From: JAKAGZ01 sp035266865
Lineage (GTDB): Bacteria > Bacteroidota > Ignavibacteria > Ignavibacteriales > Ignavibacteriaceae
NCBI GenBank assembly: GCA_035266865.1
Contig: DATFMR010000168.1
Span: 1 to 20,567, forward strand
Length of the DNA stretch: 20,567 bases
Reading direction: 5' to 3'
The position numbers and the translations under genes were made by a program. The notes beneath the pieces are model-generated. The model had not been told where the DNA came from. It saw only the letters and a list, made by a program, of their open reading frames with translations, and searched no databases. Positions within the stretch are counted from its first letter, which is position 1, and each line of letters begins with the position of its first letter. Positions 14,922 to 20,567 of the stretch are shown here, in pieces.

Positions 14922-15845
14922 CTAATTTCTATTTATCCTAACCTTTAACTCTTCAGGTAATTTTCTAGAACCTTCATATTTAAAATTAAATGTAAAGGTA
15001 CTTCTTGTGTTTGTTTTATCATTACAATTAAATATTTGCTCATCACTATAGGAGCCAGTTCTGAAATTAGAATCAAAGAATATTGGTGTTCGCTCCACAT
15101 TATGGTCTATAAAATTGATATGTAAATTGACTTGAAATATAAGAGTCCTAAATATTAGGATAAAAACAACATATGGATTTGTAACTGACTCACTCTTTCT
15201 ACGATATAAATATATTTCTATATGTTCTATACCATAAGGATGTGTGTTCGATATTTTTACATACAGCGGGTCAGAAGTTATGATATCATTTTTTAATAAT
15301 TGTAACGATGGAGTAAAATTATAAAATTCATTTTCTGGCAAAATCAACAATGCTATTTTTAATAAACATTTATATATGTTGAAAAGGCTAAACGGTTGTG
15401 TTTTAGTTATGAGTTTGGCAGTCTTATTTTTATGGTCAATTGAAATATTCTCGTTTGATAATTTTGCAAGAACCATATTAAGGTCTTGAGCATATTCAAT
15501 TCTATCTTTTCCTTTATATGGTTTAATGGTATTTATTCCTTTCTTCCACTTTATTTTGAAAAATAATTTATAAGGTGACAATAAATTGTTTAAATCATTT
15601 TCAATAGTGCTTCCATAAAGCGAATTACAGTTATCGCATTCATATAAAGAAAATAATATTTTGTTACCAAGTCCTTCCGGGACAATATGAGACTTTTTCT
15701 TAAAAGTTACTTCTGGCTTAGTTTTACCACATAACCTACAAATACGATTTTCAAAATTACCTAAGCATAAAGGTCTCAATATACTACCCGTCGAATACCC
15801 AGAAATGAGTTCATATCTTTGTAGTATTTTTTCTGTTTCCGACAT
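14922..15845 (-). CDS. HNH-type zinc-finger protein, possible endonuclease
   Basis: The protein has 307 residues. The N-terminal part carries an HNH_5-like treble-clef finger: CRLC (Cys36, Cys39), 'KSHIVPEGLGN' (51-61) with His53, then 'CDNCN' (70-74) with Cys70, Cys73 and Asn74, followed by 'SLYGSTIENDL'. This is the pattern of HNH nucleases of the 'eHiiPesLG...CNn' kind, which bind a metal and cut nucleic acids. The remaining 200 residues are AT-rich in coding, mostly predicted beta strands and helices, with no family recognised. The gene lies between cassette-like core sites (GTTGTGTGC before the start, GCACATAAC after the stop, minus strand). A role in defence or mobility is a guess; it could also be a non-nuclease DNA-binding protein. 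Confidence 0.65.
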   Translation of the reverse strand: MSETEKILQRYELISGYSTGSILRPLCLGNFENRICRLCGKTKPEVTFKKKSHIVPEGLGNKILFSLYECDNCNSLYGSTIENDLNNLLSPYKLFFKIKWKKGINTIKPYKGKDRIEYAQDLNMVLAKLSNENISIDHKNKTAKLITKTQPFSLFNIYKCLLKIALLILPENEFYNFTPSLQLLKNDIITSDPLYVKISNTHPYGIEHIEIYLYRRKSESVTNPYVVFILIFRTLIFQVNLHINFIDHNVERTPIFFDSNFRTGSYSDEQIFNCNDKTNTRSTFTFNFKYEGSRKLPEELKVRINRN

Positions 15846-15857
15846 ATTATACCTTTA

Positions 15858-15866
15858 GCACACAAC
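15858..15866 (-). other. Cassette-like core half site before the HNH gene
   Basis: GTTGTGTGC on the minus strand, 13 bases before the HNH start codon, mirrors GCACATAAC directly after its stop (8 of 9 bases complementary). This is the arrangement of the leading core site of an integron cassette. Further upstream an imperfect inverted repeat, ACTGAACTGGTT (15877-15888) and AACCATTTTCAGT (15915-15927), could be a remnant of the preceding attC, though its boxes do not fit cleanly. Confidence 0.3.
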
Positions 15867-16068
15867 TATTACTTATACTGAACTGGTTAATTATATTAAA
15901 TGTACAAAAACGAGAACCATTTTCAGTGTGCCCTGTATTAGGTCTGTTCAACGAAAGAATGTACGGCATAATAAAATTAAGCGCAATAGCTATATATCCA
16001 GTGGTACGTTTGGGTTATTTAACGGTAAAGTTATCCACATTTTAGGGTAGTATTCCATTATTCCCAAA

Positions 16069-16917
16069 CTAAATTCCTACAAGCTTCATTCCCAAAAAGA
16101 GGATCAATCCCGCTGTTGCGCCGAGGTACAAAAGCCTGATATATTTTCGTCCTTCTTCATTTTCGGATTTTAGTAATTTGAATGAAGAATAAGCAATTGA
16201 TAAGTCCATTACCCCGATTGGTATTAAATAAATAAATGAGAACCAGTTTGCAATAAATGGAATCGCAGACAAAAGCATTACAGAAGAAAAAATTGAACAA
16301 CTTATTTTTATTGCATTGCTCTTACCAAATTTTATTGCCAGTGAATTTGAATTAATCAGCAGGTCGCCTTTAATGTCCATTGAATCTGCGGCAATTTCTT
16401 CGCCGAGGTCAATTAGTGCTGCAATAATTCCAAAAAACAAAGCTGTTTTGTTAAAAGGCAAACCGACAGAAGCGCCGCCGTAAATAAATGTCATACCCAC
16501 TGAAAAACTTACCATAAGGTTCCCGGGAAGTCCGCTCTTTTTAAAATACCTGTTGTATAAAAATCCGATTACCGCAAGCAGAATGGAAATCAGAAGAGTG
16601 GCAAACCCGGTTAAAAAGCTGAAGATGAATCCGGCTGCTAATAAAAACAAAGAGAAATATAAAGCTTCGGAAAGTGAAATGAGTCCGGATGGGATAGGTC
16701 TGGTGGGTGAGTTTATTTTGTCGGTTTCTACGTCAAAAAAATCATTTAAAACAAGAATTGATGCAGAGATTAAAAAGACAGATAAAAATCCGAACAGGGT
16801 TGTGTTGATTGAAGCGAATTTCCCCAGTGCTAATAATTGTCCCATCACAACGCAGATACCGGCAGAAAATGGTAGTTCAAACCGGATTAGTTTTAGGTAA
16901 CCCCTGAGCTTTTTCAT
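16069..16917 (-). CDS. UbiA family prenyltransferase, DGGGP synthase-like
   Basis: The protein has 282 residues and about eight or nine membrane segments. The first aspartate-rich motif is 'NDFFDVETDKINSPTRPIPSG' without its last residue (Asn58, Asp59, Asp62, Asp66); the second is 'DLGEEIAADSMDIKGD' (170-185) with Asp170, Glu173, Asp178 and Asp181. Both bind Mg-prenyl diphosphate. The 'INSPTRPIPSG' form resembles archaeal geranylgeranylglyceryl phosphate geranylgeranyltransferases and their many Bacteroidota relatives. The bacterial members often have unproven substrates; menaquinone, haem A or chlorophyll-type prenylation are alternatives for the superfamily. The gene stands alone, with no menaquinone or isoprenoid gene nearby. 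Confidence 0.8.
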   Translation of the reverse strand: MKKLRGYLKLIRFELPFSAGICVVMGQLLALGKFASINTTLFGFLSVFLISASILVLNDFFDVETDKINSPTRPIPSGLISLSEALYFSLFLLAAGFIFSFLTGFATLLISILLAVIGFLYNRYFKKSGLPGNLMVSFSVGMTFIYGGASVGLPFNKTALFFGIIAALIDLGEEIAADSMDIKGDLLINSNSLAIKFGKSNAIKISCSIFSSVMLLSAIPFIANWFSFIYLIPIGVMDLSIAYSSFKLLKSENEEGRKYIRLLYLGATAGLILFLGMKLVGI

Positions 16918-17230
16918 AGTTTATATTTGCAACTATTGACCTGCCAAATTTCAATAAAAGGGAGTGCAGAAGCAAACCTTTCTGTTACGCATCATTCAAC
17001 AATTTTCTTCACGAAATTTATTTTAGGGCGGTTAGCAGGTACTGTTGATATTCGTGAAATTACCCTGTCTCAACTTCTGAAATAAGTTAATTTTATGCTT
17101 TGATAGAAGAGAAGGGGAATGGCGAAAATTACTAAAAAGCATTAGAAAGTACCTCAAATTTAATTGAAATTCAGAATCCCTTTGAGTAATTTTACAGACA
17201 CCAAAAATTTCAATCGGAGGAGTTAACGAA
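16918..17230. promoter_or_regulatory. Divergent intergenic region upstream of gap
   Basis: These 313 bases separate the divergent UbiA-family and gap genes and must hold both promoters. No small gene was seen. TTCACGAA (17008-17015) and TTCGTGAA (17051-17058) form an 8-base inverted repeat with a 35-base spacer, a possible operator. A clear Shine-Dalgarno, CGGAGGA (17215-17221), precedes gap. Confidence 0.5.
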
Positions 17231-18292
17231 ATGGCAGTTAAAGTCGGAATAAATGGATTTGGCAGAATAGGCAGATTGGTTTTTAACGCATTAATTGACC
17301 GCGGCTACTTTGGGAAAGATGTTGAAGTGGTTGCTGTAGTTGATGTAAATCCCGATGCAAAATATTTCGCTTATCAATTAAAATATGATTCTATTCACGG
17401 AAGATTTTCCGGTGAACTATCAACAGAAAAAAGTAAACCTGATCTTGAAGAAGATGATATCCTTGTTGTGAATGGTCAAAAAGTTAAATGTGTAAATGCA
17501 ACTAAAGAACCTTCACAATTGCCATGGAAGGAACTCGGAGTTGAATATGTTATTGAATCAACCGGGTTGTTTACACATTCAGATAAAGCGAAAGGACATC
17601 TTGAAGCAGGCGCAAAGAAAGTTATTATTTCTGCTCCTGGAAAGGGCGATGTTAAAACTGTTGTGCTTGGGGTTAATGATCAAGAGTATGATCCAGCAAG
17701 GCACAATATAGTTTCAAATGCTTCCTGTACTACCAACTGTCTCGCACCTCTTGTTCACGTATTATTAAAAGAAGGAATCGGTGTTGAGACCGGAATTATG
17801 TCAACGATTCATTCATACACTGCAACACAAAGAACAGTTGATGGTCCGAGTAAAAAAGATTGGAGAGGAGGACGCGCTGCTGCTATAAATATTATCCCTT
17901 CTTCAACAGGCGCGGCAAAAGCTGTGGGCGAAGTTCTTCCGGTTGTAAAAGGAAAATTAACAGGAATGTCTTTCAGAGTTCCAACTGCAGATGTATCTGT
18001 TGTCGATCTGACTTTCCGTTCTGAAAAAGATACTTCAATTGCAGAGATTGATAAGCTGCTGAAAAAAGCGAGTGAAACTTACCTTAAAGGAATTCTCGGT
18101 TATTGTAGTGAAGAAGTTGTATCTACTGATTTTATTCACGACCAGAGATCTTCTATTTACGATTCGCTGGCAACTCTTCAGAATAATTTTAAGGATGAAA
18201 AAAGATTCTTTAAACTTGTATCCTGGTACGATAACGAATGGGGATATTCCTGCAGGGTAGCAGACCTTCTGGATAAAATCTCTAAAATGTAG
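17231..18292 (+). CDS. gap: Type I glyceraldehyde-3-phosphate dehydrogenase
   Basis: The 353 residues begin with the NAD-binding 'KVGINGFGRIGRLVF' (4-18). The catalytic block is 'SNASCTTNC' (162-170) with Cys166, paired with His194 in 'IHSYTA', and the C-terminal 'SWYDNEWGYS' (331-340) is intact. Asp38 at the end of the second strand favours NAD over NADP. It oxidises glyceraldehyde-3-phosphate to 1,3-bisphosphoglycerate in glycolysis. The protein is about 15-20 residues longer than the common bacterial form. The extra length is in 'NPDAKYFAYQLKYDSIHGRF' and the following segment to about residue 90, a layout seen in kinetoplastid glycosomal enzymes and some bacterial relatives. It has the clearest ribosome-binding site in the window and is followed by a strong terminator. 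Confidence 0.96.
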   Translation: MAVKVGINGFGRIGRLVFNALIDRGYFGKDVEVVAVVDVNPDAKYFAYQLKYDSIHGRFSGELSTEKSKPDLEEDDILVVNGQKVKCVNATKEPSQLPWKELGVEYVIESTGLFTHSDKAKGHLEAGAKKVIISAPGKGDVKTVVLGVNDQEYDPARHNIVSNASCTTNCLAPLVHVLLKEGIGVETGIMSTIHSYTATQRTVDGPSKKDWRGGRAAAINIIPSSTGAAKAVGEVLPVVKGKLTGMSFRVPTADVSVVDLTFRSEKDTSIAEIDKLLKKASETYLKGILGYCSEEVVSTDFIHDQRSSIYDSLATLQNNFKDEKRFFKLVSWYDNEWGYSCRVADLLDKISKM

Positions 18293-18302
18293 ATTATTTA
18301 AC

Positions 18303-18332
18303 GGGCGAGGAAATTTCTTCGCCCATTTTTTT
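18303..18332 (+). terminator. Intrinsic terminator after gap
   Basis: GGGCGAGGAA pairs with TTCTTCGCCC (one G-U pair), followed by A and then seven T residues. It starts 11 bases after the gap stop and separates gap from pgk, which must then have its own promoter within the 91 bases that follow. Confidence 0.85.
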
Positions 18333-18423
18333 GCCTTAATTTTCAGGCAGTTTAATCTTCCCGTTTAGGTTAATTTCAAAATTAATTTTTGTAAAAAATT
18401 TAAAGGATTTTCGGGTAAGTGTC

Positions 18424-19623
18424 ATGAACAAATTAACAATTGACAAAGTTGAATTAAAAAATAAAAAAGTTCTTGTTCGTGTAGACTTCAACGTTCCTCT
18501 TGATGAAAATTTAAAAATAACCGATGACAAAAGAATAGTTTCTTCTTTACCGACAATTAAGAAAATAATTGCCGATGGTGGGACCGCAATTTTAATGAGC
18601 CATCTTGGAAGACCAAAAGGGAAAGTAAATTCAAAATATAGTCTGAAACCTGCCGCTGAAAAATTGTGTAGTTTACTCGATAAAGATGTGAAACTGGCTC
18701 CTGACTGCATCGGAAAAGAAGTAAAGCAATTAGTAGATGCTCTGAAACCGGGTGATGTCTTATTGCTTGAAAATCTAAGATTTCACGAACAGGAAGAGAA
18801 GAACGATCCGGCTTTTGCAAAAGAGCTTGCTTCGCTCGGTGATGTTTACATAAATGATGCGTTTGGAAGCGCGCACAGGGCGCACGCATCAACGGAAGGA
18901 ATTACCAAATTTATTGATGTCTGCGCAGCCGGCTATTTGATGCAGAAGGAACTCGATTATCTTGGAAGCGCGGTTTCAAATCCTGCAAAACCTTATTGCG
19001 CAATTTTAGGCGGTGCAAAAATTTCCGGCAAAATTGATGTAATAAATAACCTGCTCGATAAAGTTGATACAATGATCGTAGGCGGGGGAATGGCTTTTAC
19101 ATTTTTTAAAGCGCAGGGTAAGGAAATCGGGAAATCATTGCTTGAAGAAGAAAAACTCGGTCTTGCAAAAGAGTTACTGGGGAAAATAGAAGACTCTAAA
19201 GTAAAATTTTTATTACCGGTAGACGTTGTTGTTGCCGGGGAATTCAAAAATGAATCTCCTTACGAAACCGTTAATGTGGATAATATTCCTTCTGAGAAAA
19301 TGGGATTGGATATAGGTCCGCAAACAGTTAAATTGTTTAATGATGAGATATTGAAATCAAAAACGATTGTCTGGAACGGTCCAATGGGTGTTTTTGAAAT
19401 GGATAATTTCTCTAAAGGAACTTTTGCGATTGCCGATGAGTTAGCAAAAGCAACAGCCAGCGGATCTGTTACTATAATCGGAGGAGGAGATTCGGCTGCG
19501 GCAATTAATAAAGCAGGATTGGAAGACAAGGTTTCGCACGTATCAACAGGTGGCGGCGCTTCACTGGAATTCCTGGAAGGAAAAATTCTTCCCGGAGTTG
19601 CCGCATTAAATGATGTTAATTAA
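18424..19623 (+). CDS. pgk: Phosphoglycerate kinase
   Basis: The 399 residues match the usual length. Visible substrate-binding blocks in the N-domain are 'VRVDFNVPLD' (18-27, Asp21 and Asn23), 'SHLGRPKG' (59-66) and 'NDAFGSAHRAHAST'. In the C-domain there are 'LGGAKISGKIDVI', 'GPMGVFEMDNFSKGT' and the nucleotide-binding 'GGGDSAAAINKAG'. It transfers the acyl phosphate of 1,3-bisphosphoglycerate to ADP, the step directly after gap. The rhomboid gene follows after 15 bases and is probably co-transcribed. No strong Shine-Dalgarno precedes the ATG. Confidence 0.97.
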   Translation: MNKLTIDKVELKNKKVLVRVDFNVPLDENLKITDDKRIVSSLPTIKKIIADGGTAILMSHLGRPKGKVNSKYSLKPAAEKLCSLLDKDVKLAPDCIGKEVKQLVDALKPGDVLLLENLRFHEQEEKNDPAFAKELASLGDVYINDAFGSAHRAHASTEGITKFIDVCAAGYLMQKELDYLGSAVSNPAKPYCAILGGAKISGKIDVINNLLDKVDTMIVGGGMAFTFFKAQGKEIGKSLLEEEKLGLAKELLGKIEDSKVKFLLPVDVVVAGEFKNESPYETVNVDNIPSEKMGLDIGPQTVKLFNDEILKSKTIVWNGPMGVFEMDNFSKGTFAIADELAKATASGSVTIIGGGDSAAAINKAGLEDKVSHVSTGGGASLEFLEGKILPGVAALNDVN

Positions 19624-19638
19624 AAAAGGAATTTATTA

Positions 19639-20544
19639 GTGAGTAATAATTATTACAGACCCGGTGGATTTGGAGGATTTAGCCTTTTCCCGCCGGTAAT
19701 AAAGAATTTAATGATAATAAACGGTATTGTGTTTGTTATCCAGGTTTTAAGTCAGAGTTTGATGTTTTCGGGAGTTAGCGGACAACAGTTTTTAACCAGA
19801 TATTTTGCCCTTATTCCTGTCGGTTATGGGTTTTTACCCTGGCAATTAATTACATACCAGTTTATGCATGGCGGAGTTATGCATATACTATTCAATATGT
19901 TTGCGCTGTGGATGTTCGGAATTGAAATTGAAAATATATGGGGCTCTAAAAAATTCCTTATTTATTACTTGATGTGCGGAGTTGCTGCTGGAATTGCACA
20001 GCTTGTCTTTCCTCCATTATTTAATGAGCAATTAGCTCCAACAATCGGGGCTTCCGGTGCTGTATTTGGAGTGCTCATTGCCTTTGCGATGATGTTCCCC
20101 GACAGGTATATCTATATTTATTTCCTTATTCCAGTAAAGGCAAAATATTTAATTATCGGATATATTTTACTGGAATTATATTCTATTCCACACGGTGGAA
20201 ATGTTGCGCATCTTGCACATCTCGGGGGGGCGCTTGCAGGATTTTTATACGTAATGTATGATAAAAGATCTATTGGTAGAGGTCCGAACTTGTTCGGCGG
20301 CTCATCAGGCAACTTTAAAAAATATAATCCATTTAGTAACGTATCAAATCCATTTAAGAAGAGCGATGAAAATATTCAGGATGCGAAATTCTACGAAATA
20401 AAAGACGATAAAGAAGAGAAAGATGAACACGTTTCCCAGGAGGAAATAGATAAAATACTCGATAAAATAAGTCAGTCGGGTTACCAGAATCTTTCGCAGA
20501 GAGAAAAGAAAATTTTGTTTGAAGCAAGCAAAAAAATGAAATAA
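19639..20544 (+). CDS. Rhomboid family intramembrane serine protease
   Basis: The protein has 301 residues from a GTG start, 9 bases after an AAAAAGGAA ribosome-binding site. Six membrane segments carry the rhomboid signature: 'HGGVMHILFNMFALWMFG' (77-94) with the oxyanion-side His82 and Asn86, 'GASGAVFG' (137-144) with nucleophile Ser139, and 'AHLGGALAGF' (193-202) with catalytic His194. Beyond residue 205 a charged soluble tail ends in 'EEIDKILDKIS...LSQREKKILFEASKK', the small helical domain (DUF6576) found at the end of many Bacteroidota rhomboids. It cleaves membrane-spanning substrates that are unknown here. The catalytic dyad is intact, so it should be active. It follows pgk closely, but a functional link is unlikely. 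Confidence 0.93.
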   Translation: MSNNYYRPGGFGGFSLFPPVIKNLMIINGIVFVIQVLSQSLMFSGVSGQQFLTRYFALIPVGYGFLPWQLITYQFMHGGVMHILFNMFALWMFGIEIENIWGSKKFLIYYLMCGVAAGIAQLVFPPLFNEQLAPTIGASGAVFGVLIAFAMMFPDRYIYIYFLIPVKAKYLIIGYILLELYSIPHGGNVAHLAHLGGALAGFLYVMYDKRSIGRGPNLFGGSSGNFKKYNPFSNVSNPFKKSDENIQDAKFYEIKDDKEEKDEHVSQEEIDKILDKISQSGYQNLSQREKKILFEASKKMK

Positions 20545-20567
20545 TCTAAAAGAATTGGGAAAAAGAA

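Noticed and set aside
16031..16039. A perfect DnaA box, TTATCCACA, in the gap before the UbiA-family gene.
   Set aside because: It is single, with no second box, AT-rich unwinding element or dnaA/dnaN neighbour; one such match is reasonably likely by chance in an AT-rich 20-kb window.
16553..16900. A 115-codon plus-strand frame opposite the UbiA-family gene.
   Set aside because: It runs antisense to the conserved prenyltransferase motifs, with low-complexity Lys/Asn/Ser content typical of a shadow frame.
17031..17067. GTTAGCAGGTACTG as another attC-type core site upstream of gap.
   Set aside because: No matching RYYYAAC partner or L-box stem is found at a suitable distance, and the flanking genes are housekeeping genes.

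Overview
The window looks like a chromosomal piece of a free-living, AT-rich, Gram-negative bacterium of the Bacteroidota/Ignavibacteriota side of the FCB group. The evidence is two proteins ending in the type IX secretion (T9SS) sorting domain with the 'QNYPNPFNPTT' signature, a KDO-activating enzyme (lipopolysaccharide, so an outer membrane), a rhomboid protease with the C-terminal tail usual in that group, and many genes without a clear Shine-Dalgarno. Ignavibacteria fits best because of the many multiheme cytochromes, but this placement is an inference.

Layout. (1) 2-3328, plus strand: housekeeping genes in two tight groups: the 3' end of a plsC-like acyltransferase, gatC, kdsB and a PLP enzyme of the D-cysteine desulfhydrase/ACC deaminase family, then a HIT protein and a stand-alone B12-binding domain. 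They end at a bidirectional terminator. (2) 3387-9561, minus strand: a five-gene electron-transfer cluster, read 9-heme cytochrome with T9SS tail, 4-heme cytochrome, outer-membrane beta-barrel, 14-heme cytochrome, 7-heme lipoprotein. It encodes 34 predicted haem sites around one porin-like barrel and looks like a porin-cytochrome conduit whose outermost part is exported by T9SS. (3) 9562-10116: a divergent, gene-free regulatory region with inverted and phased repeats. (4) 10117-11658, plus: a secreted cohesin/SdrD-B-repeat protein with a T9SS tail.

(5) 11808-16068: an accessory stretch with a DUF2200 protein, a CPBP membrane protease, a GC-richer periplasmic aspartyl-protease-like PDZ protein, a small four-helix membrane protein and an HNH-type zinc-finger protein. 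The last two are bounded by integron-cassette-like core sites (one convincing attC-like stem, one degenerate site and one half site), with no integrase in view, so this may be a small attC cluster lacking an integrase. (6) 16069-16917, minus: a UbiA-family prenyltransferase. (7) 17231-20544, plus: glycolysis genes gap and pgk, separated by a strong terminator, with a rhomboid protease directly behind pgk.

The parts most worth attention are the cytochrome-porin cluster with its secreted nonahaem member and the cassette-like region with the HNH protein. No tRNA, rRNA, CRISPR array or insertion sequence was seen.
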